Below, piece after piece: positions 1 through 8,557 of a stretch of 64,000 bases of DNA. The notes under the pieces are model-generated. The model saw nothing but the letters and a program-made list of their open reading frames with translations, was not told the DNA's origin and did no database searches. The stretch's first letter is position 1. Each line of letters opens with the position of its first letter. Origin of the DNA: Ectothiorhodospiraceae bacterium (GTDB lineage Bacteria; Pseudomonadota; Gammaproteobacteria; HK1); contig JACKNM010000009.1 in NCBI GenBank assembly GCA_024234875.1, positions 124,001 to 188,000 on the forward strand, given 5' to 3'. The position numbers and the translations under genes were made by a program.

Positions 1-1732
1 GAACCGCGAAGCCGGCCTTGGGCCGCTCGAACAGCGATCGCGGCACGCGACGGGCCAGCGCCTCGCGCAGCACCCACTTGCCGACGCCGTCGCGCAGCCG
101 CATCGCGAGCGGCAGGCGCCAGGCGAGTGCGAGCAGGCGGTGGTCGAGCAGCGGGGCCCGCGCCTCGAGCCCGGTGGACATGCTGGCACGGTCGACCTTG
201 ACCAGGATGTCGTCGGGAAGATAGCCGACGGTGTCACGCAGCATCACCTGCTCGACCGGCCCACCGGGGAACGTCTCGGCGTCCTCGGCCGACGGCGTGG
301 GCCCGTGCCAGACCCGACCCGGCGGCCAGAGCGCCACCGTTCGGCGGTAGGCGGACGCGAGGTCCGGCGCATCGAGCACCGCGGCCAGCTTGTGCAGGCG
401 CTCACCGACCAGTCGCTGTCGCCGGAGCCGCGGCGCGAGGAAGCCCAGACCGCCGGCCAGGCGGTCCCAGACATGGGGGCTCGGCGTACGGATCGCCGCC
501 GCCGCCAGACCGCGCAGCGGCGCCGGGACTCGCGCGCCGAGCGCGCCCATCCGCGGCAGCCAGTGGTGGCGGTTGTAGCCGGCGAAGAGCTCGTCCCCAC
601 CGTCGCCGGAGAGCGCCACGGTGACGTGTCGTCGGGCGAGGCGGGACACCAGCAAGGTGGGCAGCATGGAGGCATCGGCGAACGGCTCGTCGTAGACCGA
701 CGGCAGATCGGCGACTGCGGCGAGCGCGTCGTCCGGCGACGCGGTCAATGTCTCGTGGCGGGTGCCGAGATGCGTCGCGATCCGCGCCGCGTCGCTCGAC
801 TCGTCGTAGTCACGGTCGCCGAACCCGATGGTGAAGGTGCGAATCGGCGAGGCGGACTGGCGCTGCGCCGACTCGACCACGGTGGTCGAGTCGATCCCAC
901 CCGAGAGCAGCGCTCCGAGTGGCACGTCGGCCTCCAGGCGGTCGGCGACCGCCTGATCCACCGCGGTTGCCACCGCGTCGACTGCCGCCGCCTCGTCACC
1001 GGTGAACGGGTCGGCGAGCCCCGCGCGCGCGACCGCGACCGCGCTCCAATAGGTCTGCGGCGCGGGGATGGTGGGCGTGGCCGCGGGCACCCGCAGCACC
1101 CGCCCCGGGCCGAGCTTGCGCACGCCCTCGTAGATCGAGCGCTCGCCCGGCACGTTCCCGAGCTCGAGGTACAGGCCGACCGACTCGGGGTCGATGCGCG
1201 CGGTGAAGGCGGGGTGGGCACGGAGCGCCGCGAGCTCGGAGCCGAACAACAGGTACCCGGCGAACACGCCGTAGTAGAGCGGCTTCTTGCCGAGGCGGTC
1301 GCGCGCGAGCCAGAGCTCGCGTCGCGCCGCGTCCCAGATCGCCAGCGCGAACATGCCCTCGAGCCGATCGAGCGCATCGCGCACGCCGTGGGCGGCGCAG
1401 GTCTCGAGCAGGACCTCGCTGTCGCAGTGGCCGCGAAACCGCACGCCGGCCTTCTCCAGCGCGGGGCGGAGCCGTCGGTGGTTGTAGATCTCACCGTTGT
1501 AGGTGAGCACCAGGCGCCGGTCGTGCGAGCGCATCGGCTGCTCCCCACCCGGTCCGGTGTCGATCACCGCGAGGCGGGCATGGGCGAGCGCGATCCCGGC
1601 GTCGGTATCTGCCCAACCACCCTGCCCGTCGGGTCCGCGGTGCGAGAGCGCCGCCGCCATCCGGCGCGCGTCGAGCATCGCCGGCGCGACCCGTGCCCCC
1701 TGTAGCCGAAGGATGCCGGCGATGCCGCACAC
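1..1732 (-). CDS. asnB: asparagine synthase (glutamine-hydrolysing), C-terminus cut by window edge
   Basis: This is an AsnB-type amidotransferase that uses glutamine nitrogen to amidate a carboxylate; in a polysaccharide locus the target may be a uronic acid rather than aspartate. The GTG start at 1732, five bases after the stop of the upstream glycosyltransferase, leads straight into Cys-Gly-Ile-Ala-Gly, so Cys2 is the expected N-terminal glutaminase nucleophile. About 577 codons are visible: an Ntn-hydrolase domain (roughly 1-210), then the synthetase domain with the pyrophosphate loop SGGIDST near residue 275 and the conserved FERPKAGF close to the edge. Perhaps 40-70 residues are missing at the C-terminus. 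It is the last visible gene of the exporter operon, and a second paralogue lies at 2932-4872. The glycan role is inferred from context. Confidence 0.93.
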   Translation of the reverse strand, partial: MCGIAGILRLQGARVAPAMLDARRMAAALSHRGPDGQGGWADTDAGIALAHARLAVIDTGPGGEQPMRSHDRRLVLTYNGEIYNHRRLRPALEKAGVRFRGHCDSEVLLETCAAHGVRDALDRLEGMFALAIWDAARRELWLARDRLGKKPLYYGVFAGYLLFGSELAALRAHPAFTARIDPESVGLYLELGNVPGERSIYEGVRKLGPGRVLRVPAATPTIPAPQTYWSAVAVARAGLADPFTGDEAAAVDAVATAVDQAVADRLEADVPLGALLSGGIDSTTVVESAQRQSASPIRTFTIGFGDRDYDESSDAARIATHLGTRHETLTASPDDALAAVADLPSVYDEPFADASMLPTLLVSRLARRHVTVALSGDGGDELFAGYNRHHWLPRMGALGARVPAPLRGLAAAAIRTPSPHVWDRLAGGLGFLAPRLRRQRLVGERLHKLAAVLDAPDLASAYRRTVALWPPGRVWHGPTPSAEDAETFPGGPVEQVMLRDTVGYLPDDILVKVDRASMSTGLEARAPLLDHRLLALAWRLPLAMRLRDGVGKWVLREALARRVPRSLFERPKAGFAV

Positions 1733-1737
1733 GCCAC

Positions 1738-2931
1738 TCAGCCTCGCGCCGGGGCGGCGACGGCGACGGCGCGGTAGACGGCCGCGTACGCGTCGACACA
1801 GGCATCGAGCGAGTGGGTGGCGGCCACGTGGGCGCGCGCCGCCACGCCCATCGCCGTCTGATCGGCGGCGCACAGACGGACCAGGGCCTCGCCGAGCGCG
1901 ACCGGGTCGCGTGGCGGAACCAGGAAGCCGGTCGCGCCCTCGACCACCACCTCGGCCGAACCACCGACCGCGGTGGCCACCACCGGCCGCCCGCCGGCCA
2001 TCGCCTCCAACAACGCGTTCGGCGAGCCCTCCTCGTGCGACGCGAGCACCACCGCATCGGCGGCCGCGAGCAACACCGGCACGTCGTCTCGCGGCCCGAG
2101 GAAGGCCACGTGCTCGGCCAGCCCGGCGCTCTCGGCCTGCCGCTCGAGCGCGCCGCGGGCGCCACCGTCGTAGCCCGCGCAGAGCAACCGCCACCGGTCC
2201 GGGAGTCGGTCGCGCACCCGCGCCAATGCGTCGAGCAGGTCGGCGTGGCCCTTGTACGGGATCAGATTGGCGACGCAGACCAGGATCCACGCCGCCGCGT
2301 CGAGCCCGAGCCGCGCCCGAGCCTCGGCGCGCGAGCACGGTGGGTCGTCCGTCGGGACGCCGTTGCGTACGAGATGCAGTCGCGCCGCGGGCACCCCCTC
2401 GCCGAGCAGGTCCGCGCGTACCGCCTCGGAGTTGGCGAGCACCGCGTCCATGCGCCGGTGGAGCCAGCGCTCGAGGCGGGCGAGGACGGGATGTCTCTGC
2501 TGGTAGTGATTGAGGCTCCGCCGGCTCATCACCCGTCGTGGCCGCGGCGCGAGCAGGCACGCGAGCCCGCCGAGCAGGTAGGCCTCGGGCAGGAAGAAGT
2601 GCACCACCGACGGCGGGCGTCGCCGCAGCCGCGCGAGCAGACCCGCGACCGCGAGCACCAGGAGCAGCGGGCGGCGCATGGTGCGCGGCCAGCGCCCGAC
2701 CATCTCACCGAGCAGCGGCCCGCCCACCGCGACGCCGCCCGCCTCGAGCGTCGGCGCGAGTGCTCCGCGACGACCGAGCACGTACACCTCGCACTCGATG
2801 CCGCGCCGTGCGAGCCGCGGCAACACCGTCGCCAGGTGACGCTCGGCCCCCCCGACCTCGAGCCCCCCGATGACCACGAGCACGCTCGGCTCGACGGGGC
2901 GGGCCCGAGCGAGGCCGGCGGTGGCGACCAT
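1738..2931 (-). CDS. glycosyltransferase family 4 (GT-B fold)
   Basis: A retaining glycosyltransferase of the GT4 type, 397 residues, expected to act on the cytoplasmic side of the inner membrane in glycan assembly. The N-terminal Rossmann half carries the GGLEVGGAERH signature near residue 22, and the C-terminal half has the acidic EX7E nucleotide-sugar motif EGSPNALLEAMAGG followed by VVATAVGGSAEVV. The ATG at 2931 directly abuts the TGA of the upstream asnB (2934-2932), so the two genes are tightly coupled. Donor and acceptor cannot be read from the sequence. There is no signal peptide. It sits between two asparagine synthases, an arrangement that suggests an amidated sugar is built into the same repeat unit. 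Confidence 0.92.
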   Translation of the reverse strand: MVATAGLARARPVEPSVLVVIGGLEVGGAERHLATVLPRLARRGIECEVYVLGRRGALAPTLEAGGVAVGGPLLGEMVGRWPRTMRRPLLLVLAVAGLLARLRRRPPSVVHFFLPEAYLLGGLACLLAPRPRRVMSRRSLNHYQQRHPVLARLERWLHRRMDAVLANSEAVRADLLGEGVPAARLHLVRNGVPTDDPPCSRAEARARLGLDAAAWILVCVANLIPYKGHADLLDALARVRDRLPDRWRLLCAGYDGGARGALERQAESAGLAEHVAFLGPRDDVPVLLAAADAVVLASHEEGSPNALLEAMAGGRPVVATAVGGSAEVVVEGATGFLVPPRDPVALGEALVRLCAADQTAMGVAARAHVAATHSLDACVDAYAAVYRAVAVAAPARG

Positions 2932-4872
2932 TCAGGCGACGCCCCAGCGCCGTTTCCAGTCCTGGAACATGAGAATCGTCCACAGCGGGTAGTGCCAGCT
3001 CGCCTCGCCGCGCTGATGCTGGGCCCAGCGCTCGCGCACCGGCGCCGGATCGAAGAGCCCGTCGGCGCCGAGCGTACGCGGGTCCAGCAGATCCTCCGCC
3101 CATTCGCGCAGTGGGCCGCGAAGCCAGGAGTCGATGGGGACGCCGAAGCCCATCTTCGGGCGCTCGATGAGCGCGCGCGGCACGTGCCGGTACAGCACCT
3201 CGCGCAGGATCCACTTCTCCACCCCGTCGCGCACCGACATCCGCGCCGGCAGCCGCCAGGACAGCTCGACCACCCGGTGGTCGAGCAGCGGCACCCGCGC
3301 CTCGAGACTGACCGCCATGCTGGCGCGATCGACCTTGGCCAGGATGTCGTTCGGCAGGTAGGTCAGCATGTCGACGAGCTGGAAGCGCCGGCGGAGATCC
3401 GGCACCAGGGCGGCGAGCGCCCCCGACCACGGCGCGTCGAGCGCGAGACGCTCGCGCGGCACCAGCTCGCTCGACTCGTGCCACTGACAGACCAGTCCAC
3501 GGTAGAGGTCCTCGGGCGTCCCGTTCTCGAGCATCGATGCCAGGCGGCGCGAGCGCGCGCCCAGACCCTCGCGCCGAAATCGTCCCGGCAACGCCCGCCC
3601 GGCGAGATCCCAAACACCCACCGGAATCGCACGCAGGGCCATTCGGGTCGCGGCGCGGGTGAGGCGCGAGCGCCCGCCGAGGCTCGCGATCAGCCGCTCC
3701 GCGTGGCCGTAGCGCGGGTAGCCGGAGAACAGCTCGTCGCCGCCGTCGCCCGACAACGACACCGTCACGTGCTGGCGCGTGAGCTCCGACACCAGATACG
3801 TGGGGAGCTGCGACGAGTCGGCGAACGGCTCGTCGTACCACTCGCCGATGCGCGGCACCAGATCGAGCGCATGCTGCGGGCTCACGTAGAGCTCGTGGTG
3901 CTCGGTGCCGAGGTGCTCGGCCACGGCTCTCGCGTGCGGCGCCTCGTCGTACCCGGCCTCGGCGAAGCCGATGGAGAAGGTCTTGACCGGGCGATCGCTC
4001 TGCGCCTGCATCAGGGCCACGACGGCGGAGCTGTCGACCCCGCCGGAGAGGAAGGCGCCGAGCGGCACGTCGGCGATCATCCGCAGTCGGACCGCGTCGC
4101 GAAGCGCCGCGTCGAGGGCGTCGACGGCGGTCGCGTCGTCGCCCTCCAGCGGCGCGGCGAGCCCCGCCCGCGCCACCTCGTGGAGATCCCAGTAGCAGCG
4201 GCGGGTGACCTGCCCGTCGGTGTCGATGGTCACCAGATGCCCCGGCAGCACCTGCTCGATCCGCCGGTAGATCGACCGCGGCGCCGGCACGTAGGAGAAG
4301 TGGCTGTAGAGCGCGAAGCTCTCGGGATCGATCTCGGCCCGCCAGTGCGGATGCGCGAAGAACGCCTTCGGCTGCGAGCCGAAGAGCACGGTGCCGCCGA
4401 CCTCGCCGAAGTAGAGCGGCTTGATCCCCATGCGGTCGCGGATCAGCGTCACGCGGCGCTCGAGCCGGTCCCACAGCGCGATCGCGAACATCCCCACGAA
4501 GCGCGCGAGCGCTGCATCCAACCCCCAGCGCACGCAGGCCTCCAGGATCACCTCGGTGTCGGAGTGTCCCCGGAACCGGCTGCCCTCGCGCTCGAGCTCG
4601 GCGCGCAAGGCGGGACCGTTGTAGACCTCACCGTTGTAGGCGATGACGTAGCGGCCGTCGCTCGAGTGCATCGGCTGACGGCCGGCCTCGGAGAGGTCGA
4701 TGATCGCGAGGCGGCGAAACCCGACCGCGTAGCCGGCGTCGCGCTCGGTCCACTCGGCCGCGTCGTCCGGACCGCGGCTGCGGATCGCCTCCGACATCCG
4801 GCGCGCGAGCGGCGCCAGCTCGTCGGCCGCGATGCGGCGACGCAAGTCCAGGAAGCCGGCGAATCCACACAT
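2932..4872 (-). CDS. asnB: asparagine synthase (glutamine-hydrolysing)
   Basis: Complete 646-residue AsnB-type enzyme starting Met-Cys-Gly-Phe-Ala-Gly, with Cys2 as the expected glutaminase nucleophile. The Ntn-hydrolase domain covers about residues 2-210 (RGPDD, YNGEVYN and the SDTEV motif are visible). The synthetase domain follows, with SGGVDSS near residue 275, SGDGGDELFSGYPRY and the late ERPKMGFGVPI motif. The upstream sequence has a GGAGA-type ribosome binding site. It lies 44 bp after the TylF-like methyltransferase gene and abuts the GT4 gene. Paralogues of this kind in polysaccharide loci often amidate uronic acids; true asparagine synthesis cannot be excluded from sequence alone. 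Confidence 0.94.
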   Translation of the reverse strand: MCGFAGFLDLRRRIAADELAPLARRMSEAIRSRGPDDAAEWTERDAGYAVGFRRLAIIDLSEAGRQPMHSSDGRYVIAYNGEVYNGPALRAELEREGSRFRGHSDTEVILEACVRWGLDAALARFVGMFAIALWDRLERRVTLIRDRMGIKPLYFGEVGGTVLFGSQPKAFFAHPHWRAEIDPESFALYSHFSYVPAPRSIYRRIEQVLPGHLVTIDTDGQVTRRCYWDLHEVARAGLAAPLEGDDATAVDALDAALRDAVRLRMIADVPLGAFLSGGVDSSAVVALMQAQSDRPVKTFSIGFAEAGYDEAPHARAVAEHLGTEHHELYVSPQHALDLVPRIGEWYDEPFADSSQLPTYLVSELTRQHVTVSLSGDGGDELFSGYPRYGHAERLIASLGGRSRLTRAATRMALRAIPVGVWDLAGRALPGRFRREGLGARSRRLASMLENGTPEDLYRGLVCQWHESSELVPRERLALDAPWSGALAALVPDLRRRFQLVDMLTYLPNDILAKVDRASMAVSLEARVPLLDHRVVELSWRLPARMSVRDGVEKWILREVLYRHVPRALIERPKMGFGVPIDSWLRGPLREWAEDLLDPRTLGADGLFDPAPVRERWAQHQRGEASWHYPLWTILMFQDWKRRWGVA

Positions 4873-4916
4873 CGGTCGACGTCTCCGTATCGCGCCGCCC
4901 TCGCGGCGCTGCCATG

Positions 4917-5756
4917 TCAGGGCGTGGGTTGCTTGAGCACCATCGCCTGCCCGGTCGTCAGCTCCACCACCGGCTCACCCACGGTGGCGAAGTACTCGTC
5001 GGCGGCGGCGCGTGCCCCGGGGCAGGAATCGAAGCCGTAGTCGTCCATCAAGATCACCCCGCCGGCGGCGAGCCGCGGGTAGAAGAACGCCAGCGAGTCG
5101 AGGGTCGGTTGGTAGAGGTCGACGTCGACGTGCACGAACGCGAACTGCCGATCGGCCACGTCTGCGAACCGTTCCGGGATCCAGCCACGATGGGTGGTGT
5201 AGTTGTCGAACTCGGCGAGCGCGGCGTGCACCGCCTGCTCCGACACCGCCATCGCGCCCGCCTGCCAGTAGTCGCCGTCACGGTCGTCCGGCGCCGACAG
5301 GCCCTCGAACGAGTCGAAGGCGTGGTGATGCCGTGGCGACGAGCCACCGGCCGCTGCCAGTCGCCGGCAGATGAGGTATGACGACATGCCGGTATACACC
5401 CCGCACTCCGCGCAGTCCCCGGGCACGCGGAGCGCGAGGCGAAGGAGCTGGTCCAGGGTGTACTTGCGATCGAGTGAGTGCCAGTTCCCCGGATCCATGA
5501 ACCGTCGGTAGCAATCGACGAAGGCGGCATCGTCGAGCCAGCTCCGACCGAACTCGCTGAACTTGAAGTGGGGGTAGATGGCGGTGGAGAGCGTCTCGGC
5601 GAGATGATAGGCGCGCGGCGCCGGCACCCCGCCGCCGACCCCCTCCATCAGCGGCACCACGAGCTCGACGAAGCGCGCGCGCTCGCTCGCGCTGAAGGCG
5701 CGAAGCCCCCAGAGCGTGCGTGCCAGTCGGTAGAAGGTCCGCGCGAGGTCGATCAC
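4917..5756 (-). CDS. TylF/macrocin O-methyltransferase-like protein
   Basis: A 279-residue SAM-dependent methyltransferase of the TylF (macrocin O-methyltransferase) family. Visible motifs are CGVYTGMSSYLICRR (SAM-binding, following the DCAE stretch), HAFDSFEGL, FVHVDVDLYQPT and GGVILMDDYGFDSCPGARAA; the Asp residues of the last two are typical metal ligands in this family. The start chosen is the GTG at 5756, which overlaps the TGA of the ABC-transporter ATPase gene as GTGA; the open frame extends further upstream, but that part is out-of-frame exporter sequence. It probably methylates a hydroxyl of the polysaccharide or its terminal sugar, a step often coupled to Wzt-dependent export. The substrate is inferred. 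Confidence 0.9.
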   Translation of the reverse strand: MIDLARTFYRLARTLWGLRAFSASERARFVELVVPLMEGVGGGVPAPRAYHLAETLSTAIYPHFKFSEFGRSWLDDAAFVDCYRRFMDPGNWHSLDRKYTLDQLLRLALRVPGDCAECGVYTGMSSYLICRRLAAAGGSSPRHHHAFDSFEGLSAPDDRDGDYWQAGAMAVSEQAVHAALAEFDNYTTHRGWIPERFADVADRQFAFVHVDVDLYQPTLDSLAFFYPRLAAGGVILMDDYGFDSCPGARAAADEYFATVGEPVVELTTGQAMVLKQPTP

Positions 5757-7000
5757 GAGGCGGCTGCATCCATGGTCTGCTCCCGGCGAAGCCGGAACTC
5801 GGTCTCCAGGTTGACGAGCGCGGTGGTGTAGATCCCGCCCGGACCGTGGACCCGGAACTGCACCGCGTCCTCGATGAAGTCGGCGCGGGCACCGGTGTCG
5901 GCGTCGGCGACACCGAGTGAGAGCAGGAAGTCGCCGGCCGACAGCCACATCGTGACCTCGGCCGAGCATTCCACCACCTCGCCCTCACCGACGTCGGAGA
6001 GGTCCAGGCGCTGGCTCTCGTTGGTGACACCGTAGATCAGCACGCCGCGCGCGGTCGCGATGTTGAAGCCGCAGTTGTAACGGCGTCCGGCATGGTGGCA
6101 GCGAAAGCGCATGAACAGCCGATAGCGCTCGCCCGAGACCAGGTTGCGGGTCGACTCCCCGGCCGCGTCGTGGATGCCGTAGTCCAGGATCTCCACCGCG
6201 CCGTCGCCGTGGCGGGCCTCGAACACCGGGGCCGGCGCCTGCTCGGCCGAGGGCAGTGACGGCGTCTTGCTCGAGAACACCAGCTTGCCGTAGACCTTGG
6301 CCATCTCCCGCGGCTCACCGTCGGCGTGGATCGTGCCGCCCTCGAGGACGATGGCGCGGTCGCAGAACGTGAGCACCGCGTTGGCGTCGTGGGAGACGAG
6401 GATGATGGTCTTGCCGCGCTCGCGAAAATCCATCACCCGTCGAAAGCACTTGGCGGAGAAGCGGGCGTCGCCGACCGACAGCGCCTCGTCGATGATCAGC
6501 ACGTCGGGGTCGACAGCGACCGCGGTGGCGAAGGTGAGGCGCGCCTGCATGCCGGTCGAGTAGGTCCAGAACGGCTGGTCGATGACGTCGCGGAGCTCGC
6601 TGAAGTCGATGATGTCGTCGAGCCTCGCCGCCACCTCGGCGCGGCTCATGCCGAGGCACAACCCGCCCATGACGACGTTCTCCCGCCCGGTGTAACGCGG
6701 ATGGAATCCGGACCCGAGCTCGAGGATGGCGCTGATGCGCCCGTCGATCTCGACCGAGCCGGCGGAGGTGTTCAAAGTCCCGGCCAGTATGCGTAGCAAC
6801 GTGCTCTTGCCGGCGCCGTTGCGCCCCATGATGCCGAGCACCTGTCCGCGCGCCACGTCGAGGTCGATGCCGCGCAGCACGTGGCGCTCGGTGTGACGCG
6901 GCCCGCGCCCGAGCAGCTCGAGCGCGAAGTCGAGCGGCCGCCGGTAGACCTGATAGGTCTTGTGCAGACCGCGCACGCGGATCATCGGCGGCGCGCTCAC
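5753..7000 (-). CDS. ABC transporter ATPase with carbohydrate-binding C-terminal domain (Wzt type)
   Basis: ATPase subunit of a polysaccharide/O-antigen exporter, 415 residues from a GTG at 7000 that overlaps the permease stop as GTGA. Residues about 7-240 are the nucleotide-binding domain: Walker A GRNGAGKST at 59-67, signature YSTGMQARL, Walker B LIIDEALSVGD and an H-loop ILVSHD. Residues about 255-405 form an added domain like the Wzt C-terminal beta-sandwich that recognises the finished glycan end, so export would be coupled to a specific terminal modification. The downstream methyltransferase is a candidate maker of that terminus. The open frame upstream of 7000 is shadow sequence of the permease gene. 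Confidence 0.95.
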   Translation of the reverse strand: MSAPPMIRVRGLHKTYQVYRRPLDFALELLGRGPRHTERHVLRGIDLDVARGQVLGIMGRNGAGKSTLLRILAGTLNTSAGSVEIDGRISAILELGSGFHPRYTGRENVVMGGLCLGMSRAEVAARLDDIIDFSELRDVIDQPFWTYSTGMQARLTFATAVAVDPDVLIIDEALSVGDARFSAKCFRRVMDFRERGKTIILVSHDANAVLTFCDRAIVLEGGTIHADGEPREMAKVYGKLVFSSKTPSLPSAEQAPAPVFEARHGDGAVEILDYGIHDAAGESTRNLVSGERYRLFMRFRCHHAGRRYNCGFNIATARGVLIYGVTNESQRLDLSDVGEGEVVECSAEVTMWLSAGDFLLSLGVADADTGARADFIEDAVQFRVHGPGGIYTTALVNLETEFRLRREQTMDAAAS

Positions 7001-7836
7001 AGCACGTTCCCGAAATACGGCGCGAGCCGGCGGAAGAACCAGAATCCGCCTCCCAGCGCGAGCACGCTGCCGACGGCGAGCACCAGCCACGACCAGGGGT
7101 GCACGAGGTCGCCGTAGTACATCGCGTCCTGGTAGCAGAATGCGATGTGGCTGAACGGGTTGGCGTAGATCACCGCCCGCAGCGGCGCCGGCAGCACCTC
7201 GGGCTGGAACAGGATCGGCTGCATGAACAGGTTGGCGGCATTGAACACCGTCACCATGTCCTTGATGTCGCGCAGGAACACGCCGACCGCGGCGAGCGCG
7301 TAGCAGACCCCGACCATCGCCGCGATCTGCACCACGCAGAGCAGCGGCAACAGCGCGTAGGTGGCGGGGATCGCGTTGTCGGTCACCAGCAGGTAGCCGG
7401 TGACCACGGCGAGGCTCACGAGCTGCGACAGGAAGGAGCCGAGCACCACCTTCACCGGCAGGATCTCGATCGGGAACACGATCTGCTTGACCAGGCTGTC
7501 GTTGGCGCTGATCGCGGTGCAGGCGCGGACCAGCACCTCCTGGAACGTCAGCCACGGCACCAGCCCGGCGAGGATGTAGACGGTGAAGTCGCGCGGCAGC
7601 TCGATCGCGCCGGCGGCCCGCATCTGGAACACGAACGCGAACAGGGTGACGTAGAGGGCGAGCAGGAAGATCGGGTGGCCGAAGGCCCACAGGGCGCCGA
7701 GCGCCTGACCGGCGTGCCGGTCGCGCACGTCGCGCTTGACGAACTCCCAGGTGAGCTCGCGGTGGGCCCACAGCCGCGCGCCGATGTCGGCGAGGGGCGT
7801 CCGCGCGCGGGCGGGCGACGGTGCGCTCGTGCTCAT
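6997..7836 (-). CDS. ABC-2 type polysaccharide export permease (Wzm/TagG type)
   Basis: Inner-membrane permease of 279 residues that pairs with the ATPase encoded immediately downstream. After a short cytoplasmic N-terminus comes the family stretch ELTWEFVKRDVRDRHAGQ, then about six hydrophobic segments, including FLLALYVTLFAFVFQM near residue 57 and an ATYALLPLLCVVQIAAMVG segment. VFLRDIKDMV and ANPFSHIAFCYQDAMYY are typical of the O-antigen/teichoic acid export group. Start is ATG at 7836. It lies 39 bp downstream of the winged-helix gene and overlaps the ATPase start by four bases. Confidence 0.94.
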   Translation of the reverse strand: MSTSAPSPARARTPLADIGARLWAHRELTWEFVKRDVRDRHAGQALGALWAFGHPIFLLALYVTLFAFVFQMRAAGAIELPRDFTVYILAGLVPWLTFQEVLVRACTAISANDSLVKQIVFPIEILPVKVVLGSFLSQLVSLAVVTGYLLVTDNAIPATYALLPLLCVVQIAAMVGVCYALAAVGVFLRDIKDMVTVFNAANLFMQPILFQPEVLPAPLRAVIYANPFSHIAFCYQDAMYYGDLVHPWSWLVLAVGSVLALGGGFWFFRRLAPYFGNVL

Positions 7837-7875
7837 CGCGCTGCCCGTGCCGATGGGAGAAGGCGGCGAGGACGC

Positions 7876-8493
7876 TCAGCCATTCGGGCCGAGCCCGAGG
7901 ACGTCCGGCACCCGGACGCGGTCGCGGCCGACCTCCGATGCGAGCGCACGGTAGGCCTCGCCGGGCTGCACCATCGTCGTCAACACCCAGACGTCGACCT
8001 CCGGGACCTCGCCGACCCGACTCACCGCGCGCAGGTGCAAGAACCGCTCCGAGCGGTCCCCGGGCTCGCACACCGCCACGATCTCCAGGCCGAGCGCCAT
8101 GGCGCGTATGGCGGCGATCTCCGCGAGCTCCGAGCGCCCGTAGAGGCCGAGCCGCGGGGCGCGGCCCTGAGCCGTCGTGCCGAGCCCCTCGAGCAGGGTC
8201 GCCAGCGACTGCGCGGCGCGACGGTAGAACGACAACGACGCGGACAGGTAGTCGGCCGTCAGCCGGCTCTTCTCCGCGAATCCCTTCGGCGTCAGGTAGT
8301 ACAGATAGCGGTTGCGCGGCGCCTGACTGACCTTCACCAGTCCCTTGCGCACGCAGCGCCGGAGATAGGAGTTCGCGAGGCCGAGGGCGACCCCGCAGTG
8401 GCTCGCGAGCGAGCGCTGGGTGACGTCGCTGCGCGCGCCGATCTCCTGGAGGATCTCGAGGGTGAGTGCGTCCTCGCGCTGCTGCCTGTTCAT
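7876..8493 (-). CDS. winged-helix transcriptional regulator of the polysaccharide operon
   Basis: A 205-residue protein with an N-terminal winged helix-turn-helix (about 8-75; SLASHCGVALGLANSYLRR resembles the recognition helix region) and a MarR-like YLYYLTPKGFAEKSRLTADYL segment. The second half (about 108-200) contains LGLYGRSELAEIAAIRAM and looks like a small Rossmann-type ligand domain. Such regulators are common at the head of exopolysaccharide clusters. It is first in its operon, directly behind a good sigma70-like promoter whose -10 box ends nine bases before the ATG, with no Shine-Dalgarno between; autoregulation is plausible but not shown. The ligand is unknown. Confidence 0.85.
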   Translation of the reverse strand: MNRQQREDALTLEILQEIGARSDVTQRSLASHCGVALGLANSYLRRCVRKGLVKVSQAPRNRYLYYLTPKGFAEKSRLTADYLSASLSFYRRAAQSLATLLEGLGTTAQGRAPRLGLYGRSELAEIAAIRAMALGLEIVAVCEPGDRSERFLHLRAVSRVGEVPEVDVWVLTTMVQPGEAYRALASEVGRDRVRVPDVLGLGPNG

Positions 8494-8502
8494 GAGTTGA
8501 AC

Positions 8503-8531
8503 ACTATAGGCGCGCCACGCGTCGCGCGCAA
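8503..8531 (-). promoter_or_regulatory. sigma70-like promoter for the exporter operon
   Basis: On the minus strand a -35 box TTGCGC (8531-8526) and a -10 box TATAGT (8508-8503, five of six consensus bases) are separated by 17 nt. Transcription would begin at about the first base of the ATG at 8493, so the message is probably leaderless. The -35 box overlaps the T-tract of the terminator of the preceding gene. Confidence 0.65.
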
Positions 8532-8557
8532 AAGAACGGCCGGCTCAGGACCGGCCG
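8530..8557 (-). terminator. rho-independent terminator of the GT4 gene, stop codon inside the loop
   Basis: Minus-strand stem CGGCCGG (8557-8551), loop TCCTGAG, stem CCGGCCG (8543-8537), followed by TTCTTTT (8536-8530). The stop codon TGA of the upstream glycosyltransferase gene (8547-8545) lies in the loop, so translation and termination overlap. Confidence 0.8.

Noticed and set aside
1693..5040. Very long plus-strand open frame opposite the asparagine synthase genes
   Set aside because: It is an antisense shadow of high-GC coding sequence; the minus-strand frames match known families throughout.
5757..5969. Longer N-terminus for the TylF-like methyltransferase
   Set aside because: The extra 71 codons are out-of-frame sequence of the Wzt-type gene, and the GTG at 5756 overlaps that gene's stop in the usual coupling pattern.
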